64,000 nt of DNA from the NCBI GenBank assembly GCA_033762375.1, contig JANRLQ010000055.1:1-64000 (forward strand), written 5' to 3'. Origin of the DNA: RDXT01 sp033762375 (GTDB lineage Bacteria > Bacteroidota > Bacteroidia > J057). Below, piece by piece: positions 9,071 to 18,242 of this stretch. Position 1 is the stretch's first letter. The number at the start of each line of letters is the position of its first letter. The translations under genes and the position numbers were made by a program. The notes beneath the pieces are model-generated. The model ran no database searches, was not told the origin of the DNA, and saw only the letters and a program-made list of their open reading frames with translations.

Positions 9071-10513
9071 TTACACCTGCCTAAATAGCGCATCCAGCGT
9101 GAGCTGGCTGTCAACCAGCCCCAGGCTGTGGGCATTATGGCGCAGGCCAAAGGGGGTAATGAGGGTGAGCCATACTTGCTTGCGGGTGCCTGTAGCTTCC
9201 TTGAAGGCAGCTACCCGGTTGCGGAGCCGGAGGGCTTCCTCTTTTGTGAGGCTGAATTCCCCGGCGTAAAACTTGAGCTCGAATACATGAATCACATGGT
9301 CGCTTCGCTCCAGCAGCAAATCCACCTGAAGTCCTGGTTGAGAATCAGTTCCGCGCTGAATATAAGATCCTGCCTGGGTCAGCACGCCCGAAATGCCCAG
9401 CGCCTGTTTGATGGAGGGGAGGTGCTTCAGGCACATGTTTTCAAAGGCATAACCTGACCAGCTTACAAAACCTTGTTCTTTAGCGAGTTGCTGCCACTGC
9501 TCCACCCCACGCTCCAGATACGGCTCCATAAATTGCAGGTAAAACAGAGAAAACTCATCCGTGAGGCGATAAAGTCTGTCTTTTTTCTTCTTTTCAAAAG
9601 GGGCTATGCGGGAAATAAAGTCAGAATGCAGTAGTTCTTCGAGCACCGTGCTCAGGCTTCCGCCATCTGAAAGTCCCGTTGTGTGGGCTATTTCAGTGTA
9701 TGTCAACCCCTTTTTCCGGGTTGCCAGGGCCTTTACAATGGCGAGATGTGTTTTGGGTGACTCAAATAGCGCTGCAAAAAGCTTGGGAAACTCATCGCGC
9801 AAGAGTCCGTTGGGAGAAAAACAAATAGCCTCGATGTTTTGGGCAGCGCTGCGGCCGCCGGTCACTTCGTTGAGGTAGAGCGGCACCCCGCCCAAAACCA
9901 TATACAAGTGTGCAAGCTGGTAACGGTCAAACTGAATGTGGCGGGATTCGAAAAAAGCCTCCGTTTCAGCCAGCGTAAAGGGCTGCAAATGAATACGGCG
10001 TGTGATACGGTTGTGCAATCCCCCTTTGTGATTCACCACATGTTTGATCATCCAGGATGCGGCTGAGCCGCAGATCACTACCACGACGGGCTGGTTGACT
10101 GCCCAACTGTTCCAAAACCAGCTTAGTCCCTTCAAAAAGCCTGATCCATGCGTGGCCAGCCAGGGCAATTCATCCAGAAACACGACCCATTTGCCTTCTT
10201 TGGGTTTGTTTTCCAGGGCCTGCGATAATTGAAAGAAGGCATCAAGCCAATCACGAGGCTCAGGCCCTAAGGCAGAAAACCCACCCAGTCGAGCCATCTG
10301 AAAAGAAAAATTCCGGAGTTGCTCGCTTCGGCTGGCGTGTTGAATACCCGTAATTTCGAAATCGAGTTGTTGCTGGAAAAAGGATTTGACGAGAAAGGTT
10401 TTCCCAACCCTCCGCCGACCAACTATAGCTACCAGCTCTGCGCCAGGCGATCGAAGCGTTTGATGGAGGACTTGCTGCTCTGCCGTGCGACCAACGAGTG
10501 GGTAAGGAGTCAT
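9071..10513 (-). CDS. AAA/STAND-like ATPase with C-terminal DUF234 nuclease-fold domain
   Basis: A 480-residue protein of the archaeal-type ATPase/DUF234 family. It shows a Walker A motif GRRRVGKT near residue 33, a Walker B WVVFLDELPWL at about 115, and a sensor-like VVVICGSAASWM. A winged-helix region follows (LTYTEIAHTTGLSDGGSLS). The C-terminal part has the DUF234 restriction-like core QVDLLLERSDHVIHVFELKFYAG, with Asp and ExK residues intact, so nuclease activity is possible. Such proteins are spread patchily by transfer and their role is unknown; defence or selfish behaviour has been suggested for relatives. Its promoter region contains the 52-bp tandem array. Confidence 0.88.
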   Translation of the reverse strand: MTPYPLVGRTAEQQVLHQTLRSPGAELVAIVGRRRVGKTFLVKSFFQQQLDFEITGIQHASRSEQLRNFSFQMARLGGFSALGPEPRDWLDAFFQLSQALENKPKEGKWVVFLDELPWLATHGSGFLKGLSWFWNSWAVNQPVVVVICGSAASWMIKHVVNHKGGLHNRITRRIHLQPFTLAETEAFFESRHIQFDRYQLAHLYMVLGGVPLYLNEVTGGRSAAQNIEAICFSPNGLLRDEFPKLFAALFESPKTHLAIVKALATRKKGLTYTEIAHTTGLSDGGSLSTVLEELLHSDFISRIAPFEKKKKDRLYRLTDEFSLFYLQFMEPYLERGVEQWQQLAKEQGFVSWSGYAFENMCLKHLPSIKQALGISGVLTQAGSYIQRGTDSQPGLQVDLLLERSDHVIHVFELKFYAGEFSLTKEEALRLRNRVAAFKEATGTRKQVWLTLITPFGLRHNAHSLGLVDSQLTLDALFRQV

Positions 10514-10554
10514 GCTAAATGGAGCTATGCGCAGGAACTCTCAAAGAAAGTAAG

Positions 10555-10716
10555 ATTCCGCGAGTATTCCTAATAAACCTTGGCGGAATCTTACTTTTAA
10601 AACCACATTCCGCTAAAATTTTATGTGAACCTTAGCGGAATCTCATTTTTTTACCCACATTCCGCGAGCATTCCAAGTGATCACGCGCGGAATCTTGTCT
10701 TTTGCCCATATTCCGC
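10555..10716. repeat. 52-bp tandem array with inverted-repeat units
   Basis: ATTCCGC occurs at 10555, 10607, 10659 and 10710, and GCGGAAT at 10583, 10635 and 10687, giving a period of 52, 52 and 51 bases. Each unit is a 30-31-base block (GCGGAATCT, T-rich middle, CCACATTCCGC) whose ends are inverted copies, separated by 21-base stretches that are themselves partly alike (GAGTATTCC, GAGCATTCC). The array sits between the divergent ATPase gene and the Crp-type regulator gene. It is not a CRISPR: the separating stretches are too short and too similar, and no cas gene is present. It may be an array of binding sites or a mobile palindromic repeat. Confidence 0.85.
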
Positions 10717-10774
10717 TGGCATCCGCTGCGAGAAAGCTTGATTTTTCATACTTTGACAGCTACAACTCCCTCCC

Positions 10775-11371
10775 ATGACCCTCTCCGACCAACTCCTCCA
10801 GCTCAAAAAAGCCATTCAGCAGATTGTGCCGATTCCCGACGATGAACTCGATGCGGTGAAGGACGATTTTGTGCCGCAGGAGATAGCCAAAGGAGAGCTG
10901 CTGCTGGAGGAAGGGCGCGTCTGCGGGCATTTGGCTTTTGTGAATCAGGGTTTGTTTAAAACCTACCTCCTCCAGGATGGCAAGGAGCATATCCGGCAGT
11001 TTATCGCAGAAAGTGGGTTTGCGATCGAGCTGGGGAGTTTTCTCACCGGCGCACCTTCTGCTTTTTCCATAGAGGCCCTGGAAGATTCGCTGATTCTCAA
11101 AATCGAAGCCCGGCGGCTGAATGCCATTTTTGAAAGTTCCCTGCTTTACATGCAACTCGGCAAAATACTGGCCGAATCTGCTGCCGTCAACCTCACCCGG
11201 CGTAGCGTGTCGCTCATCAAAGACAACGCCACCACCCGTTACCTTGATTTTATCCGCGAAAGGCCCCATCTCCTCCAACGTGTACCGCAGTTTATGATCG
11301 CCTCCTACCTCGGCATCAGCCCCGAAGCCCTCAGCCGCATCCGCAAAGAACTGGCCGCCGGTGCTTCTTGA
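10775..11371 (+). CDS. Crp/Fnr family transcriptional regulator
   Basis: A 198-residue regulator starting MTLSDQLLQLKK. The first 120 residues form a cyclic-nucleotide-binding-type beta roll (GELLLEEGRVCGHLAFVNQG, then KEHIRQFIAESGFAIELGSFL), followed by a dimer helix and a C-terminal winged helix with the recognition segment MIASYLGISPEALSRIRKE. The Arg and Glu contacts of true cAMP-binding Crp are not evident and there are no clustered cysteines for an iron-sulfur cluster, so the signal is unknown. This subfamily is abundant in Bacteroidota, commonly next to the gene it controls; here an NmrA-like oxidoreductase begins 68 bases downstream and is its probable target. Confidence 0.92.
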   Translation: MTLSDQLLQLKKAIQQIVPIPDDELDAVKDDFVPQEIAKGELLLEEGRVCGHLAFVNQGLFKTYLLQDGKEHIRQFIAESGFAIELGSFLTGAPSAFSIEALEDSLILKIEARRLNAIFESSLLYMQLGKILAESAAVNLTRRSVSLIKDNATTRYLDFIRERPHLLQRVPQFMIASYLGISPEALSRIRKELAAGAS

Positions 11372-11439
11372 TCTACATCAATGTTCCACCGCCCGTGCGC
11401 CCGCAACTTTGCCTTTGTAATCATTCATCATTACCTCTT

Positions 11440-12306
11440 ATGGCAAAGAAAATAGCTGTCATCGGTGCCACGGGCAGGCTCGCGCCGGTCGTGATTCGTG
11501 AACTGGCAAAAACGCATACGGTTACCGCCATCGTGCGCAATCCGGAGAAAGCAAAGGGGCTTTTGCCGCCAAATGTATCGGTAAAAATAGCTGATTTGCA
11601 GGATATTAACAGCCTGAAGGCAGCCATTCAGGGCGTAGATATGCTCTACCTCAACCTCTCCGCAGAAGCGCCGGGGGCTACCTTCCAGCCAGAACTCGAC
11701 GGGGTCCGAAATGTGCTCAAAGCGGCGGAAGGCAGTACCGTGCAACGCATCCTGAAACTATCGGGCCTGGGCGCGTACCGCCCGGATTTTGCACCGGGAA
11801 AAACGCTCTTCGCCAACGAAATCCGCCGCCAGGGCCAGGAACTGATCCGAAGCAGCGGCATTCCCTATACCTTTTTTCATGCCACCTGGTTTATGGAAAG
11901 CCTGGAGCTCATGCTGAGGCAGGGCGATACCCTCAATGGATTTAAACCGCTGCCATACCCGTTTTACTGGATTGCAGGTGCCGACTATGCCCGTATAGTG
12001 GCCCGCGCCGTGGAGCTTGACCTTCCAGGCAACCGCGACTATATCATACAAGGCCCTGAGCCTGTCCTGATGGCTGATGCCCTGAAACGTTACGCCAGGT
12101 CATTTTCACCTGTTCTCAAGGTCCGCGAAACCCCCATCGGTATGCTGAAATTCATTGGATGGTTTGTTCCTGCATTAAAACAGGTAGCTGCGATGGGTGA
12201 ATATTTTCAAGGATTTCAGGAGCAGTTGGCTGCTGGAGAGACCTGGAAAGAGCTGGGAGCACCGACGCAGCGGATCGAAGAGTTTGCACGGGAGATACAG
12301 CGATGA
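11440..12306 (+). CDS. NAD(P)H-binding NmrA-like oxidoreductase
   Basis: The start is placed at MAKKIAVIGATGR (288 aa) because the Rossmann fold begins there; an earlier in-frame ATG overlaps the Crp-type gene. The glycine-rich dinucleotide loop GATGRLAPVVIREL is at residues 8-22, NPEKAKGLLP is at the NADP-specificity position, and LKLSGLGAY and ATWFMESLELM follow as in NmrA/quinone-reductase-2-like atypical short-chain proteins. These act as NADPH sensors or reduce quinones and other small electrophiles. It is likely co-transcribed with the preceding Crp-type regulator. Substrate unknown. Confidence 0.85.
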   Translation: MAKKIAVIGATGRLAPVVIRELAKTHTVTAIVRNPEKAKGLLPPNVSVKIADLQDINSLKAAIQGVDMLYLNLSAEAPGATFQPELDGVRNVLKAAEGSTVQRILKLSGLGAYRPDFAPGKTLFANEIRRQGQELIRSSGIPYTFFHATWFMESLELMLRQGDTLNGFKPLPYPFYWIAGADYARIVARAVELDLPGNRDYIIQGPEPVLMADALKRYARSFSPVLKVRETPIGMLKFIGWFVPALKQVAAMGEYFQGFQEQLAAGETWKELGAPTQRIEEFAREIQR

Positions 12307-12342
12307 GCGGATGGCTGATCAGTCATATAAGCGTTTGTTAGC

Positions 12343-13317
12343 TCAGGGCGCCTTGATCGCCTCAATCACCAGCTCCTCAAACCCCGGCAGGGTCCGGTAG
12401 GCAAAGTCCACTTTCCACCGGGAGATATACTCGCGGCTGACTTCGAGGAAGTATTTGTCCTGGCCGAGGCGGGGACCCAGGTCGGCGTCGTTTTGGCGGT
12501 AGTTGATCACGATGGGGATGTCCCGCTCGATGAGGAAGTACTGCGGATGGGTGAAATACCCCAGCGGGGTCGTATCATACGGGATAAACCCTTCTACCCC
12601 AAACAGATCCAGGGAAAGTTTCATCCAGGGTTCGAGTACACCATAAAGCCAGCGGTCGGCTTTGTTGCCCTGCCGGAGAAACTGCACATCGGCTTTTCCG
12701 AGGTGGAGGTATTCGCTGCACTGGTAGCCGCTCAGGACGACGTGAATGCCTGCGTCGAGGATCACCCGGAAGGACTCGACGTCCAGCTCAAAATTATAGT
12801 CCCATACCGTATGCTGGCGCAGGCCGGGGCGGAAGGGATAACCCGTTGTGCGTCCGGCACAAAAGACGATGGTCCCGATGCGGGCGGCCAGTTCCGGGTG
12901 GTTTTTGAGGACGGTAGCAATATTGGTGGCAGGACCCAGGGCGAGGATGTTGAGTTTCTCCTGGCGCAGGGCAGCGGCCAGGGCGCGGGAGGCATCGGTT
13001 TCTGTCCCGAGGTCATCTCCTTTGGGCGAACCTTTATACACCGGGATCGTCCGCCCCGGCGCGTAGTCGCGGAGCAACTGCTGGGTCACCTGATACCCGT
13101 AATCTATCTCCGTGATCACGCTGATCCCTACGATGTCAAGCTGCGGCTGGGCCAGGGCCATGATGAGGGCGATCCCGTCATCCACCTCGCGGGGGGCGTT
13201 TTCGGGCAGGCCGATCATGATGTCCGTGTCAAGCCAAAGGCGGGTAGGCGAGGTCTGGGCCTGGAGGGGCAGGGTGCTTGCTATCAGGCAGATCAGGTAC
13301 AGGAACAGGCAGCGCAT
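12343..13317 (-). CDS. Exported nucleoside hydrolase (IUNH family)
   Basis: A 324-residue protein with a clear signal peptide (MRCLFLYLICLIASTLPLQAQ). The mature part opens with RLWLDTDIMIG and EVDDGIALIMAL, the Asp-rich calcium/ribose-binding signature of inosine-uridine nucleoside N-ribohydrolases, followed by ILALGPATNIATVL, also typical. It would split nucleosides into base and ribose in the periplasm for salvage. An in-frame relic of a related gene lies at 8150-8282. It is convergent with the NmrA-like gene, with only 36 bases between the stops. Confidence 0.9.
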   Translation of the reverse strand: MRCLFLYLICLIASTLPLQAQTSPTRLWLDTDIMIGLPENAPREVDDGIALIMALAQPQLDIVGISVITEIDYGYQVTQQLLRDYAPGRTIPVYKGSPKGDDLGTETDASRALAAALRQEKLNILALGPATNIATVLKNHPELAARIGTIVFCAGRTTGYPFRPGLRQHTVWDYNFELDVESFRVILDAGIHVVLSGYQCSEYLHLGKADVQFLRQGNKADRWLYGVLEPWMKLSLDLFGVEGFIPYDTTPLGYFTHPQYFLIERDIPIVINYRQNDADLGPRLGQDKYFLEVSREYISRWKVDFAYRTLPGFEELVIEAIKAP

Positions 13318-13535
13318 AAGTGATCAGGATTGGTATCAGGGACTCAAACGCCCGAAGATAGGTCAGAATTGGGAATCAGGAAAAAATTATGTCGGGTCTG
13401 TCGGGCAGCCGTCAAAAAAACAGACGTGAAGGCACACAGGCTTACGGGGGCATCTTGGTACTTATTAGTATGTGCAATGCAAAATGATGTCGCTAGCTGT
13501 AACGAGATTTTCCCATCTTGGGATCAAGTGTAAAT

Positions 13536-13780
13536 CCTCTGTCTTTTCCACGCAAAGCCCAAAAACGTCCTGAGTCTTTGCGTACTTTGCGAAAACTTAG
13601 CGCCCTTTGCGTGAACTCTCTTTCGAGAGAATTACCTGTCTTTTTCCACGCAAAGTTCGCAGAGGCCATGCCGCAGAGGGCGCAACGGGAGAAACTATCC
13701 CATACCTTTGCGTGCTTTGCGAAAACTTAGCGCCCTTTGCGTGGACCCTCTTTCGAGAGAGTCCCCTGTCTTTTCCACGC
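13536..13780. repeat. TTTGCG-type intergenic repeats, two full copies and a partial
   Basis: A block of about 75 bases occurs at 13577-13651 and again at 13707-13780. Both contain TTTGCG(T)RCTTTGCG, then AAAACTTAGCGCCCTTTGCG, then a CTCTTTCGAGAG palindrome and a CCTGTCTTTT-CCACGC end. The CTSTCTTTTCCACGCAAAG end piece also appears alone at 13537-13557. No gene is visible in 13318-13877 apart from these. Similar rRNA-unrelated intergenic repeats are widespread in Bacteroidota chromosomes by my recollection. Confidence 0.8.
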
Positions 13781-13877
13781 CAGGAATGTCAGTTTATTTC
13801 TACCTCGTTCCCTGGGAGGGGTAGATTTGGTATTGGTTTTTTCGTAAAACACGTATTGCGCACTATATCTTATTTCC

Positions 13878-14432
13878 ATGCGCCTCTGGTCCTTACAGTC
13901 AACCGAAGCGGTGGATATCCTGCGCCAAACAGGTATCCTCCGCACCCCCTGGTCCCTCTCTGTTTCAAGCCCTGCGTGGCAACAGGCCTATCAGTGGATG
14001 GCTGACCGCATGGAGTCGGCTGGTATCAACTGCGAAAATCATGCACCCGTCTGGGCCTGGCACTCCTGTGGGAAGTGGAAGCAGGGGCCGACCCGGTTAG
14101 ATGCCTATGCGCTCCTCAGCGACCTGCAAGTGATGGCGGGAGTTCAAACGATTGAGTTTGAATGTCCGGATCATCTGGTCCTGCGGTCCTGGTATCATAT
14201 ATGGTGTGACATCCTGTTTCATTTTCTTGACGGCATGCCTCTTGACGCCCTGGACCCTGCGTGGGTAACACAGTGTTTTAAGGTGCATCCGCGTGGGTTC
14301 AAGTCTCACTACGCGATCCAGGCAGCCCTTCCATATATCCGGTTAGCGTGGGTGCAGGACATCCGCCCCCTCAACCTGACGATGGAGATGCGCACCCACC
14401 ACGAGGGAGTGGATTTTTCAGTTCCGCTCTGA
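13878..14432 (+). CDS. DUF3841 domain protein
   Basis: A 184-residue soluble protein beginning MRLWSLQSTEAVDILRQTG, the typical opening of the DUF3841 family, which also shows the central APVWAWHSCGKW and a conserved C-terminal IRLAWVQDIRPL. There is no signal peptide or membrane segment. The family is widespread in Firmicutes and Bacteroidota and has no assigned function. It stands alone downstream of the TTTGCG repeats and is convergent with the GH5-like gene, 13 bases apart. Confidence 0.85.
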   Translation: MRLWSLQSTEAVDILRQTGILRTPWSLSVSSPAWQQAYQWMADRMESAGINCENHAPVWAWHSCGKWKQGPTRLDAYALLSDLQVMAGVQTIEFECPDHLVLRSWYHIWCDILFHFLDGMPLDALDPAWVTQCFKVHPRGFKSHYAIQAALPYIRLAWVQDIRPLNLTMEMRTHHEGVDFSVPL

Positions 14433-14445
14433 AGCTGGCGGGGTA

Positions 14446-15525
14446 TCAGGGCATCAGGCACTCCCGCCGGATCAGGTCCACCTCTGCCTGCAGGTACGGG
14501 GTGCCATCCTGCCGGAATATGTCGTGAAACCACAAGGCCGGCTCCGATCCGTCCTGATGGGTGGTATCCGACCAGGCATAGATGGTATTGGTTTTGCCGC
14601 TGACCAGGCCCCAGTTGATGGCGCTGACCTGTTCCCGCTTCAGGATCGGGAGAATGGTTTCGAAGGTACTGCCATTTTTCCGGGCCATATACTCCGAGCA
14701 GAGGAGGGGACGCTCATAGGCCCGGAGGGAGTCTATCGTTGCCTGCATGGAGGCCGGGTCTGTATAGTTGTGAAAGGTAATGATGTCAGACTCCGCAAGC
14801 TGGCGGACATTGAGATCCCGGAGGCTGGCGTTCCAGACGCCAGAGGTGACCGGCTGGGTGGCAGGGGTGCTGCGGGCCCAGGTAAATACTGCCTGGAGGA
14901 GGGGCATCGAGGCATTGCCTTTGCCGGAGTTACCGGGTTCATTATAGAGATCCCAGAGGACGATGCGCTCATCCGTGGCAAAATGGGTCATCACATCCCG
15001 TACGTACCGGGCCAGGATCGGGAAGTACGTAGTATCAGCACTTTCCCGCTGGCCGGGATCCTGGACCCAGCCTGAGTTGTGGATGCCCGGTTTGGGGGCT
15101 GGCTGGAGGCCGGGGGTACTGGTCCCATTCCAGCAGTCATCCATAAACACAAACATCGTGCGGATGCCATATCCATCTGCGAGGGTCAGGTATTGTTCCA
15201 TCCGCGCTTTAAACCCGGTACTATCCTGTTGCCAGGCTTTGTGGTGGAGGTACACCCGCATGAGGTTAAACCCAAGTCCGGCGGCATAACCCAGTTCCCG
15301 GCGGATCGTGGCCGTGTCAAACGTCTCCGCCTGCCACATTTCGAGTTGGTTGATGGCCGTGCTGGGGATAAAATTAGCCCCCCGCATCCAGCCATGCTGG
15401 TTTGCCCAGGTCTGTGCCTGCGCTGGCGTCCAGCGGGTACGGGCTGTGGGAGCAGTTGGCGGGGTAGGGGAGGAGCAGGCTGCGACCAGCAGCAGGACGG
15501 GCAACCAAACAGATACAATACGCAT
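14446..15525 (-). CDS. Lipoprotein glycoside hydrolase, GH5/cellulase-like
   Basis: A 359-residue protein with a lipoprotein signal (LLLVAACSS, Cys17) and a Pro/Thr-rich linker. The body is a TIM barrel of the GH5 (clan A) type: RGANFIPSTAINQ, GFNLMRVYLHH, and the two catalytic glutamates in WDLYNEPGNSGKG (acid/base) and LLCSEYMA (nucleophile). Extracellular beta-glycan or mannan hydrolysis is likely; the polysaccharide is unknown. No SusC/SusD pair or other CAZyme is adjacent, so it is not in a polysaccharide utilisation locus. Confidence 0.85.
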   Translation of the reverse strand: MRIVSVWLPVLLLVAACSSPTPPTAPTARTRWTPAQAQTWANQHGWMRGANFIPSTAINQLEMWQAETFDTATIRRELGYAAGLGFNLMRVYLHHKAWQQDSTGFKARMEQYLTLADGYGIRTMFVFMDDCWNGTSTPGLQPAPKPGIHNSGWVQDPGQRESADTTYFPILARYVRDVMTHFATDERIVLWDLYNEPGNSGKGNASMPLLQAVFTWARSTPATQPVTSGVWNASLRDLNVRQLAESDIITFHNYTDPASMQATIDSLRAYERPLLCSEYMARKNGSTFETILPILKREQVSAINWGLVSGKTNTIYAWSDTTHQDGSEPALWFHDIFRQDGTPYLQAEVDLIRRECLMP

Positions 15526-15625
15526 GCGGGTAGAAGGATAAGGTAAATAGTCCGGGCAGCAAATATAGCCTCAATATACAGGCATTCCCACACGCCGTCA
15601 ACGTTGTTCAAACCATTACAGGGCC

Positions 15626-15674
15626 TCATAATACACAACGTCAGTCCGGGAGCGAATGACGTTGTGTATTATGA
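15626..15674. repeat. 18-bp perfect inverted repeat
   Basis: TCATAATACACAACGTCA at 15626-15643 is the exact reverse complement of 15657-15674, with a 13-base loop. It lies between the T9SS protein (stop at 15696) and the GH5-like gene on the same strand. A strong hairpin could form in RNA, but there is no U-run, so a terminator is uncertain; a repeat-element origin or RNA-stability role is possible. Confidence 0.7.
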
Positions 15675-15695
15675 ACCGTGCGGTACAGATTGGCG

Positions 15696-18242
15696 TTACC
15701 GTATTTCGATCATGCGTGTTTCTGGGCGTCCGTTGGCAGTGACCCTCAGGATATACCGTCCGGCGGGATAAGCATCTACCGGGATTTCGGCATGATCAGG
15801 GGCCTGTCCCCAGGTGCGGTGCCAGACAGCCTGCCCGTGCAGGGTCATCAGCTCCACCTGTACGGGGCCGGCAAGGGGGGGGAGCCACCGCAGCGTGAGC
15901 TGGTGCCGGGCGGGATTGGGAAATACCGCCAGCGATGACAGGGACAGCGCATCATTTCTGGCAGATGTTTCTGCTGTAAAATCCCAGATCCCCCGCGCAT
16001 ACGTAGCAAACCGTACCGTACGGCTGGCACTCAGGTACTCCACGTCCATATAATGTACCAGCGGGGCATTGCCGGGGATCAGGCTCCAGCCACCGTTTTC
16101 ATAAACAAAAGGGGCAATACTGGATGCGGCAAACAGCTGTGTTTCATCATCGCTGGCGGCCAGGGCTTCTACCAGGCAAGCAGGCATACCTGTATCAAAC
16201 GGGCTGACCGTCAGGCCATGATCAGCGGAGTAATATACCGGCGCATTGGAGTAGCCGCTGCCGCCGACCCATACCTGATTGCGGTCAAGGTGTGACGGAT
16301 AGATCGTCCGGACATACAGATACGGCGACATCAGCCGTTGGGTCCAGGTCAGTCCTGCGTCTGTCGAGCTGAAAAGATACCCGTTTTCCGTGCCCACATA
16401 CCAGTAGTTGCTGTCCACGGGTGAGATCGCTATGGCCGTGATCCGGCCATTTGCCACTGCCTGAAAGTCATACGGAAGTTCTGTGCCGACAGCGTCTGTC
16501 CCTGGTACGGCCTGTACCCGCAGGAGGTGGCTCCCGCTCCCGCCATGAAGGTACCCTGCGGTGTAGCATACATCCGGGCGATGGGTGGACACCCAGATCG
16601 GGGCTTCCCAGTAGTCTATACGACCGTTTTGCAGGTATGGAGACCAGGTGGAGGATACCCCGCTCGTGAGCGGCTGGGTGACATAATTGCAGCCTTCGCC
16701 CCACCACCATACCCAGAAGGTTTCCCCACCGTCGCCGCTGGCCATATTCGTCACATCTCCGCCCCATACGCCTGTAAAGTCCACCGCCTGAGGTTGGGTA
16801 CTGCCGAGGGCCGTGATCGCATACCCATTGTCCTGCGTACCGATGTACATCTCGCCGGGTCTTGCCTGGGTGGTCACCATTTTGTATATCTGGGTACAGT
16901 TCACCCCTGGTACACCCTGCTGCACAAAATGGTCCGTCGCCGCATCACGCTTGTAAATACCGCCATCAGTGCCCATCCAGGTTTCTGCTTTGCTGCTGAG
17001 CGGGTTGATGATACTGAGTGTTTTGGGTACATCGCCATGATACAGCGCATAACTCCCCGTAGGATCCATGTCCGGGAGGGTCCAGGTCGCGCCTCCATCC
17101 GTACTGCGTGACAGGAGGATTGAGCCAAAGTACAGCGTATCAGCCGAGCGGCGCGAGCAGGAGAAGGAGTTGTCCCCAAAGGGACCGTTTTGATACCACT
17201 CCACCAGATCGCCCTGATGCGTCCAGCCCGATGTGAGGCTGCTCCACGCATAAAAACGCCCCAGGCCCTGCGCCCCTGTCCAGGCGCGGAGTTCGACGAC
17301 GCCCTGATGCTCGCGGCCTGTGAGCAGGCAGCCCCAGAGCGTAGGGTCGCCCCCGATCAACCCCCCAAACTGCCGCAAGCCTGACTGTTTATCCACCAGA
17401 AACAAACTGTCCTCCAGCGCAAGGTACAGCGTCGGATGTGTTGCGTTGTCCGGGAGCCACATATCACTTTTGCCGTGGCGGCCCCCATCCCCTGCCGGAA
17501 TCGGGGAGCGGTAGCAGACACTGAAGGCACCCGCCCGGTCCGCCGAGCGATACACGGTGTAATAATCTCTGCCAAGCGCCGGATCATATTCCTGCACAAA
17601 TACATAGGCCGTATCTCCCTGAAACAACATACGCCGGATACCCATCAGCGGGTATGTATCCAGCCCGGTCGGTTGTACCCAGGCGGCACCCAGGTCATCG
17701 CTGTAAAAAATCCCCCAGGCATTAAGGGTTTTTTGCCAACCAGCGACAACAATACGGGGTTGTGCCCCCGGCAGTACCTTCATCTTGGCACCCGTGCCCA
17801 ACCCGAGCGGGTGGTGATCATTCAGGGAAGACCAGGTCTGACAACTCAGGTCACCAGATCGGAAGACCAGCCCGTAATCACTCAGCGCATACACATGGCC
17901 CTGGATATAGTCTATATCAATGTCCGTAATACGTCCCGGTACGTTGGCCGGGCCGCGTTCTGCCCAGGTACCCGTGATTTCGGGTATATGCATATCCCGG
18001 CCCTGGATAAGCGATTGCAGGCTACGGGCTTCTATCGCACGCCAGTCATCTCCCGGAGCAGTGCGGTGTATGAGGCTGTCCCAGGCCACAGGCCGACGTT
18101 TGCCATCCTCGGGCACAAGCGGCGTATAGTCAGCCCGGCGTATAGCCGGCGGGGTAAAGGCCTGTTTGTCAATAGACTGGCTCCAATACCAGATACCACC
18201 TGACAGCAGAATCCCTCCCAAGAGCAGGGGCGATAGACGCAT
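15696..18242 (-). CDS. Secreted sortilin-like beta-propeller protein with T9SS sorting domain
   Basis: An 848-residue protein with an N-terminal hydrophobic segment (LLLGGILLSGGIWYW), a pro-region, and many VPS10/sortilin-type BNR-like blades (SRSTDGGATWTLP, FSSTDAGLTWTQRL, YYSADHGLTVSPF). The C-terminal 80 residues form a type A type IX secretion signal: LAVFPNPARHQLTLRW opening and PAGRYILRV near the end. It should cross the outer membrane through the type IX system and be displayed or released. The ligand or activity of the propeller is unknown. It resembles the large WD40/YVTN-type surface proteins typical of gliding or free-living Bacteroidota. Confidence 0.9.
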   Translation of the reverse strand: MRLSPLLLGGILLSGGIWYWSQSIDKQAFTPPAIRRADYTPLVPEDGKRRPVAWDSLIHRTAPGDDWRAIEARSLQSLIQGRDMHIPEITGTWAERGPANVPGRITDIDIDYIQGHVYALSDYGLVFRSGDLSCQTWSSLNDHHPLGLGTGAKMKVLPGAQPRIVVAGWQKTLNAWGIFYSDDLGAAWVQPTGLDTYPLMGIRRMLFQGDTAYVFVQEYDPALGRDYYTVYRSADRAGAFSVCYRSPIPAGDGGRHGKSDMWLPDNATHPTLYLALEDSLFLVDKQSGLRQFGGLIGGDPTLWGCLLTGREHQGVVELRAWTGAQGLGRFYAWSSLTSGWTHQGDLVEWYQNGPFGDNSFSCSRRSADTLYFGSILLSRSTDGGATWTLPDMDPTGSYALYHGDVPKTLSIINPLSSKAETWMGTDGGIYKRDAATDHFVQQGVPGVNCTQIYKMVTTQARPGEMYIGTQDNGYAITALGSTQPQAVDFTGVWGGDVTNMASGDGGETFWVWWWGEGCNYVTQPLTSGVSSTWSPYLQNGRIDYWEAPIWVSTHRPDVCYTAGYLHGGSGSHLLRVQAVPGTDAVGTELPYDFQAVANGRITAIAISPVDSNYWYVGTENGYLFSSTDAGLTWTQRLMSPYLYVRTIYPSHLDRNQVWVGGSGYSNAPVYYSADHGLTVSPFDTGMPACLVEALAASDDETQLFAASSIAPFVYENGGWSLIPGNAPLVHYMDVEYLSASRTVRFATYARGIWDFTAETSARNDALSLSSLAVFPNPARHQLTLRWLPPLAGPVQVELMTLHGQAVWHRTWGQAPDHAEIPVDAYPAGRYILRVTANGRPETRMIEIR

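Noticed and set aside
10555..10716. The 52-bp array as a CRISPR
   Set aside because: The intervals are only 21 bases, similar to each other, and there is no cas gene in the window.
12493..13323. Plus-strand open frame opposite the nucleoside hydrolase
   Set aside because: It has no family features and lies entirely antisense to a gene with a signal peptide and catalytic motif.
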